Of a DNA stretch of 64,000 nucleotides, positions 28,607 to 36,735 are shown in pieces. The stretch's first letter is position 1; every line of letters begins with the position of its first letter. A program made the position numbers and the translations under genes. This DNA comes from Zunongwangia atlantica 22II14-10F7 (GTDB lineage Bacteria > Bacteroidota > Bacteroidia > Flavobacteriales > Flavobacteriaceae), in contig NZ_ARYN01000008.1 of assembly GCF_002094855.1 (NCBI RefSeq), forward strand, positions 1 through 64,000. Reading direction: 5' to 3'. Under the pieces are notes generated by a model. That model had not been told where the DNA came from, did no database searches, and worked only from the letters and a program-made list of their open reading frames with translations.

Positions 28607-30801
28607 AACAGGCAGCGAACATTCTTTTTAGTTTTAAAAAGCGCTGGCAAATTTATGCTTGGCTAAAGGTTTTTGGTTTTTCAATAGCTCCGTTGATTGT
28701 TTTGTGGGCTTCAGGAGCGAAATTATGGGTTTTAGCACCAGTTTTTTTAGTGCTGTTTATCATTGGAATAGTCATTATTAAACCTTTCAGAATAGGGATT
28801 CAAGAGGTTTTAAGATTTATAGATTCACGTTTTAGCGTTGTAGAACATAGTTCGAGTTTGCTTTTAAAAAAGGATTCAGAATTATCCAATATCGGCCAAT
28901 TGCAGCGAGAAAAAATTGCGCAGCGACTTCAGGAGAAATCTAAATCCTTAAAACCACCGGTTTCATTTAAAAACTTAAGTATTTTCTTGCTTTGTTGCCT
29001 GGTGGTTGGTTTTGGTTTGCGATATTTTGGAATCACTCTAAAAAACATGTCTGATTTTCAACAAAATCGAATTGATAATTCGGTCACTTTTACTTCAGTA
29101 GATTCAGTTTCTTCATCAGATTATACTCCGGCTGTTGCAAATTATATTTTAGAAATTCGCTATCCAGATTATACAAAAATCGGCAGCTTCAGAAGTGAAA
29201 AAATGGATGTTGAAGTTTTAGAAAATTCAGCATTAAACTGGACGGTTGATTTTGATCAAAAAATTGACTCGGTTTTCTTAGAATTTCAGTCAGATTCCTA
29301 CAAAATGAAGGGTGGAAACGAGCAGTTTAAATTCAGCAGAAAAATTAACGAATCTGGTGTGTATAATTTCAGGTATTTCGATTCGTTGGGGAACGAGTAT
29401 ATTTCAGATCTGCATAGTATTAGTGTTTTTGAGGACGAAGATCCGGTGATCGAGATCGAAAATTTAGATCAGTTTAGTTCATTTGAGTTTTCCGAAGAAA
29501 AAAGACTTCAATTTTCATCAAAAATCAGCGATGATTTTGGAATAGCTAACGCGTATATCATTGCAACGGTAAGTAAAGGTAGCGGCGAATCTGTAAAATT
29601 TAGGGAAGAAAAGATTGAATTTCAGGAAGGCATAAATTCGGGTTCAAAAAGCTTGAATCTCGATCAACAAATCGATCTGGATCAATTAAAAATGGAACCA
29701 GGAGACGAGCTTTATTTTTATGTAGAAGCTTTAGATTTCAAACAACCGAGCGCCAATGTTTCCAGAAGCGAAACCTATTTTGCGGTGATTAAAGACACGG
29801 TGGAAATGGATTATATGGAGGCCGGCGGAATGGGCGTAGATTTGCTGCCAGACTATTTTAGGAGTCAGCGGCAACTCATCATCGATACCGAAAAACTGAT
29901 CAAAGAACAGCCAGAAATAAGCCGAAAAGAATTTGAAACCAGAAGCAATAATCTTGGGTTCGATCAAAAGTCTTTACGCTTAAAATATGGACAGTTTATG
30001 GGAGACGAAGCCGAAGGAAGTCTGGCGGCTGAAAATGCTGAAAGTTTGGACGGAGAAGAAGATTTGCTGGCAGAATATTCGCATCGACATGATAGTGATA
30101 ACGAGCATAATTTGGTTGAAGAGCACGGGGATGAAAACGATGATGAGGAAGATCCATTAGAAAAATATGTTCATAATCATTCAGATCCGGAAGAATCTAC
30201 CTTGTTTGCAAAATCCCTAAAAACTCAACTGCGGCAGGCCATAAACGAGATGTGGGATGCCGAATTGCAGTTGCGGGTGTACGAGCCAAAAGCTTCTTTA
30301 GCATACCAATACCGAGCTTTAGAATTAATCCAAAATATTAAAAATAGCTCCCGAATTTATGTGCATCGTATTGGTTTTGATCCGCCGCCTTTAAAGGAAG
30401 ATAAGCGTTTAACGGGCGAATTAAAAGATGTAGAAAGTTATCGAAGATCGCAGGATTTTGAGCAGGAAAATGAATTTGAAGCGATTAGAAATGCCATTGC
30501 TGAATTGGAGGAATTTCAGAAAAATACACCTGCAACTTTAAGCGAATCGAGTAAAGAAATATTTCAAAAAGCCGGGGAAGAACTGGCAAGGGAAGCCATT
30601 GAAAAACCGAGACAGTTTTTGGCAACACTAAAGGATGTAAAGATGCTTAGCGGGGGTGATCTGGAAGGACTTAATTTGAAAGAAATTCAGCAGGGATTAC
30701 TTAAGGCTTTGCCAAAACCAAATGAGAAGGCGATACCATCGAAGTCTTACCAGAATCGTCTGGATCAATTAATGCTTGAAGAATTGGAGGTTTATGAATA
30801 G
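28603..30801 (+). CDS. DUF4175-like membrane protein with a His/Asp/Glu-rich segment
   Basis: Protein of 732 residues with membrane helices near residues 20-40, 45-65 and 125-145, a beta-sandwich middle region and a long helical C-terminus. It resembles DUF4175-type proteins of Bacteroidota MoxR operons. Residues about 489-532 form a low-complexity stretch with many His, Asp and Glu (SHRHDSD, EEHGDENDDEED, YVHNHSDPEES), which could bind metal. Function unknown; the setting suggests a structural partner of the MoxR system. The stop overlaps the next start by 8 bases. Confidence 0.8.
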   Translation: MKQAANILFSFKKRWQIYAWLKVFGFSIAPLIVLWASGAKLWVLAPVFLVLFIIGIVIIKPFRIGIQEVLRFIDSRFSVVEHSSSLLLKKDSELSNIGQLQREKIAQRLQEKSKSLKPPVSFKNLSIFLLCCLVVGFGLRYFGITLKNMSDFQQNRIDNSVTFTSVDSVSSSDYTPAVANYILEIRYPDYTKIGSFRSEKMDVEVLENSALNWTVDFDQKIDSVFLEFQSDSYKMKGGNEQFKFSRKINESGVYNFRYFDSLGNEYISDLHSISVFEDEDPVIEIENLDQFSSFEFSEEKRLQFSSKISDDFGIANAYIIATVSKGSGESVKFREEKIEFQEGINSGSKSLNLDQQIDLDQLKMEPGDELYFYVEALDFKQPSANVSRSETYFAVIKDTVEMDYMEAGGMGVDLLPDYFRSQRQLIIDTEKLIKEQPEISRKEFETRSNNLGFDQKSLRLKYGQFMGDEAEGSLAAENAESLDGEEDLLAEYSHRHDSDNEHNLVEEHGDENDDEEDPLEKYVHNHSDPEESTLFAKSLKTQLRQAINEMWDAELQLRVYEPKASLAYQYRALELIQNIKNSSRIYVHRIGFDPPPLKEDKRLTGELKDVESYRRSQDFEQENEFEAIRNAIAELEEFQKNTPATLSESSKEIFQKAGEELAREAIEKPRQFLATLKDVKMLSGGDLEGLNLKEIQQGLLKALPKPNEKAIPSKSYQNRLDQLMLEELEVYE

Positions 30802-32536
30802 TAAGATTACATTTTTAAACGATCAATTTTTAGGCTTTTACCTTTTGGGTGCAGTATTACTTTTGGTCGTTTTGATCTATAAAGAATTTGGGAACTCAAG
30901 AAAATCTGTGTTTTTCCTAAGAGTTTTTATAGGTGTTATCGCCATATCTTCATTACTTGCTATTGCATTGAAGCCAGCTTATCAAAGTACCAAAAAGCGA
31001 AACAAAGCGGTAGTAATCACCGAAGGAGCGAAGGAAGCTCAGCTTGACAGCTTGAAAAAAATATATCCTAAAATCACCAAAATCGAGTATAGTTCGGGTG
31101 ATTTTATAAGTCCGGAATTAGAAGCTGCGGGCGAGGTTTTTGTTTTGGGTTATGGAATTGAAGAATATGATCTTTTTCAATTTAAAAATAAAAAGGTAAA
31201 CCTTTTACCTGCGGAATTGCCAGCTGGAATAGATAAAATAATCTATCCAAAGGAATTGATTGAAGGTGAAATGCTGAATATAAAAGCACATTTTTTCAAA
31301 CCTGAAGAGGGTTATAAAGCTTATTTAAAAGATTTTGGAGGAATTAAGCTGGATTCGGTTGTAATTACTGAAGCTGACTTTGAATTGAAAGCAAAAACCA
31401 AAGTCAAAGGAGAGTATGTTTACCAGATAGAGATTCAGGATTCTGTTGGAAATATCTTGGCAAAAGAGCCTTTACCCATAAAAATAAATACAGCCCAAAA
31501 ACTACGAATATTAGTATTGAACAATTTCCCGAGTTTTGAAACACGCTATTTAAAGAATTTTTTGGCTGAAGAAGGGCATCAGGTTACGCTAAGAACGCAA
31601 TTGACAAGTAATCGATATAAATACGAATATTTAAACACAGAAGAAGCTTCATTTTCAGCAATAACCGAAGAGTTTTTGAATGATTTTGATATTTTGGTGA
31701 TGGATGTTTCAAGTTTTAAGCAATTTTCAGTCAAAGAAAAACAAGATTTGGAAATGGCTGTTAGAAGAGATGGCTTGGGAGTTTTTATTCAGCAGACAGA
31801 AAATTCATTTCAGCAAAAAACATTAGTGGATTTTGAAACTCAATTGGATGGATTGCCAAAAATAAAATGGCCGGAAAATTCAGAAGTCGAAATTGCTAAA
31901 TTTCCTTATGTATTTCGGAATTCGGTGAATACCTATTCTTTGTTAGCAAATGAAAATAACCTGGCTTTTTACAGGTATTTGGGCAGGGGGAAAGTAGGAA
32001 GTGGAATGTTGCAGAATACCTATCAGTTGGTGTTAAATGGATACGATGAGGTGTATAGAGAAATTTGGGCGAATATTTTTAAAGCGCTTGCTAAACCGAC
32101 ACCAGAAATCCTTCATTGGGAAGTAGAAAATAGTTTTACATACAAAAATGAGCCTTTAAATTTTTCTATAAAAACAGCTTTAGAATCACCTAAGTTAATC
32201 GATTCTCTAGAGCACGAAATTCCTTTATTACAGCATTTGGATATAGCAGATGATTATTCAGCAACAGTATATCCTAAAAAAGCGGGTTGGAATCATCTAA
32301 ACCTGGCAATAGGGGATGGTATTTCTAATATTAGTTTTTATGTTTTTAAGCAAGATGCTTGGAGCACAAAACGCAATGCTGATATATTGGAGAGTAATAA
32401 GTTATATTTCAATAAAACTATGACAGGAAGTTTAAGCGATTTTAATTATAAATCGATCAATTTGTATTGGCTTTATGGGATTTTAATTTGTTGTTTGGGA
32501 TTTTTATGGCTTCATCCTAAGCTGGTTAAAAATTAA
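30794..32536 (+). CDS. Membrane protein, last gene of the MoxR operon, glutaminase-like fold
   Basis: Membrane protein of 580 residues with two N-terminal helices (about 10-27 and 35-55), a middle domain and a final helix (YWLYGILICCLGFLWLHP). The middle region (LRILVLNNFPSFETRYLKNF, then DFDILVMDVSSFKQFS) looks like the class I glutaminase-like fold seen in similar operon members. I choose the ATG at 30794, which overlaps the previous stop and has GGAGG five bases upstream; a TTG at 30776 is less likely. The exact function is unknown. Confidence 0.78.
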   Translation: MNSKITFLNDQFLGFYLLGAVLLLVVLIYKEFGNSRKSVFFLRVFIGVIAISSLLAIALKPAYQSTKKRNKAVVITEGAKEAQLDSLKKIYPKITKIEYSSGDFISPELEAAGEVFVLGYGIEEYDLFQFKNKKVNLLPAELPAGIDKIIYPKELIEGEMLNIKAHFFKPEEGYKAYLKDFGGIKLDSVVITEADFELKAKTKVKGEYVYQIEIQDSVGNILAKEPLPIKINTAQKLRILVLNNFPSFETRYLKNFLAEEGHQVTLRTQLTSNRYKYEYLNTEEASFSAITEEFLNDFDILVMDVSSFKQFSVKEKQDLEMAVRRDGLGVFIQQTENSFQQKTLVDFETQLDGLPKIKWPENSEVEIAKFPYVFRNSVNTYSLLANENNLAFYRYLGRGKVGSGMLQNTYQLVLNGYDEVYREIWANIFKALAKPTPEILHWEVENSFTYKNEPLNFSIKTALESPKLIDSLEHEIPLLQHLDIADDYSATVYPKKAGWNHLNLAIGDGISNISFYVFKQDAWSTKRNADILESNKLYFNKTMTGSLSDFNYKSINLYWLYGILICCLGFLWLHPKLVKN

Positions 32537-32747
32537 TTGATTAAAATAGGTTATTGCCCGTACAATAATTATAAAAAATAGAAGTTCTATAAATATGTAT
32601 TATTTAAGACTGTTCAAAGTGAATTTAACTAAATATATAGTTAGTTTTAACACTAATAAATAGTTTTATTTTATACGAAACCGTAAGTTTGCTGTACCTA
32701 ATCATTATTTCGTTAATTTGTATTAGCCTACGAAAATGAAATAATAT
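32537..32747. other. Non-coding stretch before a terminator
   Basis: AT-rich, with no convincing gene. A possible promoter-like TTAATTTG at 32713-32720 lies about 55 bases before the T-run of the terminator at 32752, so a very short RNA cannot be ruled out. The terminator could equally belong to the MoxR operon. Confidence 0.4.
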
Positions 32748-32751
32748 GGAG

Positions 32752-32778
32752 AAGGGGAGCAGACGTGCTCCCTTTTTT
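32752..32778 (+). terminator. Rho-independent terminator
   Basis: GGGAGCA, loop GACG, TGCTCCC, then six T. It is 215 bases after the stop of the MoxR operon, and a copy of the dispersed element starts 4 bases after its T run. Confidence 0.85.
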
Positions 32779-32781
32779 AGT

Positions 32782-32883
32782 TTTATTGGCACCGCCAAAT
32801 GGTATAATACCCCGATGCTTGTCTCGAAATTAAAAATTTGTTTCCAACGGATGTCTCGATGGCTTGCCTCGAGGTAGTTTACT
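32782..32883 (+). repeat. Dispersed 102-bp multi-hairpin element, copy B (full length)
   Basis: Same length and ends as copy A (TTTATTGGCACCGCC to GTAGTTTACT). The GGTAT/ATACC hairpin is kept, while the next module reads GATGCTTGTCTC and is partly unpaired. It starts 4 bases after a terminator T run. Confidence 0.9.
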
Positions 32884-32982
32884 CTAATGCTTCACAATGA
32901 TAAATTACCAAAATCTATTGGTAATTTTATACTTCTGTAAAATATACTTTCTAAATTTTAGTTAATTTATAAGGAATATGTG

Positions 32983-32990
32983 TAGTTTTG
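32983..32990 (+). promoter_or_regulatory. Candidate -7 box for the small gene at 33012
   Basis: TAGTTTTG matches the Bacteroidota -7 consensus TAnnTTTG, 22 bases before the ATG. I do not see a clear TTTG box at the expected distance upstream, so this is tentative. Confidence 0.4.
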
Positions 32991-33011
32991 AAATCCGAAA
33001 TTTTATGAGTG

Positions 33012-33116
33012 ATGAGTACTATTGAGAAAATAACTTTAATTGTTGCCATTGTAGACGTACTTGCGGTAGTTATTTTTTACATTCTTTTAAAAAGATCTAA
33101 AAATAAAAAGTCGTAG
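33012..33116 (+). CDS. Very small membrane protein, 34 residues, unknown
   Basis: A frame of 34 residues starting MSTIEKITLIVAIVDVLAVV, made of one hydrophobic helix (about 7-26) and a basic tail (LKRSKNKKS). It has a candidate promoter box just upstream and a strong terminator 26 bases downstream, so it looks like an independent small transcription unit rather than chance. The ATG at 33005 in another frame stops after six codons. I do not recognise the family; the pattern of a single helix and a basic tail fits regulatory or toxin-like small membrane proteins. Confidence 0.6.
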   Translation: MSTIEKITLIVAIVDVLAVVIFYILLKRSKNKKS

Positions 33117-33141
33117 TTTTTATCAATTCCGATTATAAAAT

Positions 33142-33172
33142 AAAAACCCTGAAAGTGATTTCAGGGTTTTTT
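33142..33172 (+). terminator. Terminator of the 34-residue gene
   Basis: AAAAACCCTGAAA pairs with TTTCAGGGTTTTT around a GTGA loop, with a run of six T at the end. Confidence 0.88.
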
Positions 33173-33285
33173 CTGTTTTGGGGATTTCATTTTAGCTAGT
33201 TTAACTAATAATGAACTGACTACTTATAAAAAATAAAAACAAAACTTTAAAAATAAAACCAGGGGCAAACTTTGGTTGTTTTTAG

Positions 33286-33333
33286 AAGGTCCGGAAGCAG
33301 TTGTTATGCGTTTTTGTGCTGCTCCCGGATCTT
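33286..33333. other. Long imperfect hairpin between small gene and STAS gene
   Basis: AAGGTCCGGAAGCAG (33286-33300) faces CTGCTCCCGGATCTT (33319-33333) with 13 perfect pairs, one G-U and one mismatch, and an 18-base loop. No T run follows on either strand, so it is not a standard terminator. It is unusually GC-rich for this region. The rest of 33173-33355 shows nothing I recognise. Confidence 0.5.
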
Positions 33334-33355
33334 GATCTAACCAATGTAACCTCAA

Positions 33356-33637
33356 CTATAACAATCTTTCTATTTTGTAATTTTCCAATTTTTTAAGGGC
33401 ATAACATTTTTCTTTATCAATTGTGATAAGTTTGCCCATTTGCTTCGCTTTTTCTTTTAGCGAATAAAGCGTAAAAGCGGCTGGTAAGTCTATTTCAGAA
33501 ATACTATTAATATCGATCTTAAGGATATTTAAGGCTTCTTCTAAGTACAACTGCAAATCTGCTTCAATGTCTTTAATCGTGTATTCATTTAAAACACCAG
33601 ATATTTTGATTAGTTGCTCTTTTTGCTTTGTAGCCAT
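33356..33637 (-). CDS. STAS-domain protein (anti-sigma-factor-antagonist-like)
   Basis: Single-domain protein of 93 residues with the STAS pattern: beta strands LIKISGVLNEYTI, KIDINSISEIDLPAAFTLYS and a final GKLITID strand. Phosphorylatable Ser is usually in the D(S/T)xG-type motif; here SEIDLPAAFT lacks a clear Ser at that place, so regulation may differ from SpoIIAA. No sigma factor or kinase is next to it. It starts 124 bases after the LytTR regulator gene on the same strand. Confidence 0.78.
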   Translation of the reverse strand: MATKQKEQLIKISGVLNEYTIKDIEADLQLYLEEALNILKIDINSISEIDLPAAFTLYSLKEKAKQMGKLITIDKEKCYALKKLENYKIERLL

Positions 33638-33760
33638 TCTTACTTACATTTCTTTTTTGTTGAAATTACTAATCAATTCAACTTTATAATAACTTTTTTA
33701 TGTAAGCGGCTTAATTTTTATGATAAGCGGTTGTTGTGATTATTTAAGCGGTAATTTTGA

Positions 33761-34459
33761 TTATAGTACATCTATAGAACTGAGCACATTTTTTCGAAAT
33801 CTTCTGCTTATAGGAATCACTTTATTCCCTATTAAAGCACTGTTATCTTCGATATCCTTAATTTTATCGATATTTATTATGTAGGATCTATGTGTTTGTA
33901 CAAAGTTTTGAGCTGCTAATTTTTCGCTAACTTTCTTTAAACTGCAATAGGTGAAAATCTTTTCAGTTTCTAAATGAATAAAAACATAATTTCCACAAGC
34001 TTCAACAAAATCGATTTCGTTAGGGTTAATTTTTATTAAGCGTTTATCACTTTGTACATAAAAAGATTTTTGACCTTTACTGGCAAGCGCCATTTGTTGT
34101 TCTCGTTTTCCAATAGCTTTATTTACCGCTTTTAGAAATCTACTCTTTTTTAAAGGCTTTAATAAATAATCCAAAACATGGTCGAAATCAAAAGCTTCGA
34201 TAGCATATTCTTTGGCAGAAGACATTAATATTACCTGGGGAGAATCTTTCATTAAAGAAAGAAGTTCAAACCCGGTAATATCGGGTAACATAATGTCTAG
34301 AAAAATTAAATCGATATTTGGATTCGATCTAATAAATTTCAGTGCATCGAGTGCACTTCTAAAGGTTCCTTCGAGTTTTAAATTGGTATGCTCTTGAATA
34401 AGCATTTTACATAAAGAAACCTGTAATTCTTCGTCATCTACAACTACACATCTCATCAT
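33761..34459 (-). CDS. LytTR-family response regulator
   Basis: Two-component regulator of 232 residues. The receiver domain has the acidic pair DD at 8-9, the phospho-acceptor Asp55 in IFLDIMLPD and a Lys in LLKPLKKSR. The C-terminal LytTR DNA-binding domain has YVQSDKRLIKINPNEIDFVE and FVQTHRSYIINIDKI. A second ATG at 34456 is also possible. No sensor kinase is in the window, so it is an orphan here; partners in this phylum often lie elsewhere. Confidence 0.93.
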   Translation of the reverse strand: MMRCVVVDDEELQVSLCKMLIQEHTNLKLEGTFRSALDALKFIRSNPNIDLIFLDIMLPDITGFELLSLMKDSPQVILMSSAKEYAIEAFDFDHVLDYLLKPLKKSRFLKAVNKAIGKREQQMALASKGQKSFYVQSDKRLIKINPNEIDFVEACGNYVFIHLETEKIFTYCSLKKVSEKLAAQNFVQTHRSYIINIDKIKDIEDNSALIGNKVIPISRRFRKNVLSSIDVL

Positions 34460-34810
34460 TTCAGAATTTAGTCTTCAGGGAATTTCCTGAAATGTTAATT
34501 TATTTAACAATATAATTAAAAATTTAACTGGTTTAGATGTAGGATTAATTAATTGTGAATAACTTTTTATTCAGCACTATAATATATTCTGAATATTAAT
34601 GAACTCTATAAACATTTTTTTATTCTAAAGCGTTTTATTTTAGAAGTCGATAATTAGTTTAAAAATGGCTAATGCATTGATTTTAAAAGGAAAGACTTTA
34701 TTCAGTTTAAAATTTAACCTGGTGTTAAGTAAAGCTTGTGTTTTTGGAAAGAAATTTCCTGGGAGTCTTTAGCTAGATTTGAATCATAACGATCAAAAAA
34801 TCTAACCACC
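34460..34810. other. Non-coding stretch between divergent genes
   Basis: AT-rich intergenic region between the LytTR regulator and the 230-residue gene. It must hold two divergent promoters, but I cannot place them with confidence. Confidence 0.5.
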
Positions 34811-35503
34811 ATGAATTCAGTAGCAAACAACGGGAATATTTCCTACAGAGAAACCTTAAGGAAGATTAGGCAAAAACACCAAATTAAGCCAAATGAGAAG
34901 CATTCTTTAAAAGAACTAAAAAAAGCAAATATTAGATGTTTGGCGTTCACTACAGATGGGGGTTTTTGTGAGAAAGGTAATTTTTATAAAAACCTGGAAG
35001 CCGGCTTAGGTACTATTCGCATTAAATATCAGGATCACCAGACGGAAGAAGAAAAAGTGTTAATCCTAAATAAATATGAAAACCAAACCGAAGAAATTCC
35101 GTTAGATTTTAAAATAAATGCACTGTATCAAAAGATCGAAGATGCCTTTTGTTTTTATTCGCAAGCTTTAGACGAGTCGAATAGGTTATTTTTTAAGACC
35201 ATTTTCAAAAATTTGTGTTTTCACAATAAAGCTTATATCTCTGGCTTAAGATCTCAATATAAACTGGCTAATTACAGGAGAAAACAAAACGGTTTAAAAT
35301 GTAAAGAGCTAAGAGCTAAAGGAAGGGATTTCGTAATTAGAAGAAGTTTAGAGCTGCAATCTGAATTAGAATCGCTTTATAAAGATCTAATCCCTAATGT
35401 TGATAACAAACAGGATCGTCACACTTTAGAGAGTCATCTTAAATATGTAATGGAAGATAAACGATTGTTTTCCAGATTAAAAAGAGACAATTTTTTGATA
35501 TAA
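34811..35503 (+). CDS. Hypothetical protein, helical and basic
   Basis: Protein of 230 residues I do not recognise. It has no signal peptide or membrane helix, is rich in Lys and Arg, and looks mostly helical, with a four-helix-bundle-like C-terminal half (FYSQALDESNRLFFKTIFKN, LRSQYKLANYRRKQNGLKCK). A distant resemblance to ferritin-like or DUF2383-type bundles is possible but without visible metal-ligand motifs. It is divergent from the LytTR regulator, which could control it. The downstream 300 bases are empty. Confidence 0.7.
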   Translation: MNSVANNGNISYRETLRKIRQKHQIKPNEKHSLKELKKANIRCLAFTTDGGFCEKGNFYKNLEAGLGTIRIKYQDHQTEEEKVLILNKYENQTEEIPLDFKINALYQKIEDAFCFYSQALDESNRLFFKTIFKNLCFHNKAYISGLRSQYKLANYRRKQNGLKCKELRAKGRDFVIRRSLELQSELESLYKDLIPNVDNKQDRHTLESHLKYVMEDKRLFSRLKRDNFLI

Positions 35504-36133
35504 TTTTACTCGATAGTCGAGATTAAATATGAAATTTTGAAGAACTATAGTGATGGCTTGAAACAAAGAGTATTTTTAAACGAATACCATACAGACTTGC
35601 CAATAGCTAGTTTAGCTTTATAAATTTTAGAAACAGAATATGCTAGCTTCTCTATATTTTGCTGAAAATTTATCGAATTTCAGCATAAAAAAACTTCAAA
35701 AAACATCGAATATCAACTCTGTTCGATACATTTTATAAAAAATACTATTTAAATTCTCAATGTTATAAATCTGATGGTAGTTTTCTATGATCAGATTTTT
35801 TTATTGGCACCGCCAAAGGGTATAATGTCCCGAGGCTTGCCTTGAAATTAAAAATTTGTTTCCAACGAATGCCTCGAGGTAGTTTACTTCCCACAGATTG
35901 TATTTTTTGAAGCTTATAAGTCTTCGTATATTTTTGCGATGTGTAAAAACTGTAAAATTTCTGGAATTTTTTGAAAATTAGATCGATTTTGTTGAATTTC
36001 AGGTTCATTTTTTACTGTTAAATCCCATTTATTCTGAAAAAACGTAGTTGTATTTTATTGAAAATTAAATAATTGACTCCTTTCAATAAATTAATATAGA
36101 AGTTCTTGTGGGAAAAGTAAAGATTATATAGCT
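35504..36133. other. Non-coding stretch with one dispersed element
   Basis: Apart from copy C of the dispersed element, there is an 8-bp stem TGCTGAAA/TTTCAGCA at 35660-35685 and AT-rich sequence. No gene is convincing; the reverse-strand frame at 35763-36008 crosses the repeat and is not real. Confidence 0.5.
35800..35888 (+). repeat. Dispersed multi-hairpin element, copy C (13-bp deletion)
   Basis: Aligns end to end with copies A, B and E but is 89 bp. After CCAACGAATG it lacks one 13-base unit (CCTCGAGGGCTTG in copy E) and goes straight to CCTCGAGGTAGTTTACT. The loss is between two similar CCTCGAGG/CCTCAAGG units, consistent with slippage or hairpin excision. Confidence 0.88.
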
Positions 36134-36145
36134 TTGACGCTTCAA

Positions 36146-36583
36146 ATGAAATCATTGTTTAAATACATATCATTTTTTCTTCTACTCCTTAACGGAATAG
36201 GAGATCTTCATGCCAGTAATCTACAGGAGAATGATGATTTTATTATCGACGAAATTTGTTTTCAGGATCAGTTAGATTTAGGTTTTGATTATTTTGATGA
36301 TAGTGATGCACTTATACACGAAAGATCAAGATCTAATCCAGACACCAAGTTTTCTGAAACCGAAGAAGTCGAAATAGAAGAAGCTCAAAACGATTCAGAT
36401 TCAGATGATGATGCTTCTAACAAATACTTAGATGGTAGCGATTATGTTACCTCACTTTTCTACACTGTACTTTCAGCTTATCACGATTACAATCGTAGTG
36501 ATAACAAACCTTATTTTTCAAAACAAAATCATATTACATCTTACCCTTCTATTTGTGTAAGATATTGCGTATTTAGGATATGA
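36146..36583 (+). CDS. Secreted acidic small protein, unknown
   Basis: Protein of 145 residues with a signal peptide (MKSLFKYISFFLLLLNGIGD, cleavage after HAS). The mature part is strongly acidic, with runs of Asp, Glu and Ser (SDSDDD and similar), and ends in a Cys-containing tail (CVRYCVFRI). The ATG at 36146 is a better start than the upstream TTG at 36134. It lies 152 bases before the tripartite efflux operon on the same strand. I do not recognise the family, and a link with the pump is only positional. Confidence 0.65.
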   Translation: MKSLFKYISFFLLLLNGIGDLHASNLQENDDFIIDEICFQDQLDLGFDYFDDSDALIHERSRSNPDTKFSETEEVEIEEAQNDSDSDDDASNKYLDGSDYVTSLFYTVLSAYHDYNRSDNKPYFSKQNHITSYPSICVRYCVFRI

Positions 36584-36735
36584 TTTTCTAAGTCTGGATA
36601 ATTTTCTACAATCCGGGCGAAACTTCAATTTTTCAAAATAGTCTATTAAAGCATTTGGCTACAGTTGTGCTTAGCGTTGGTTTATAGACTTTCATAAGGT
36701 TTACCCTAATTTTTATCACTTTTAAATTTGAAATT

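Noticed and set aside
35763-36008. Reverse-strand frame of 81 codons
   Set aside because: It runs through the dispersed element and has no family features or start context.
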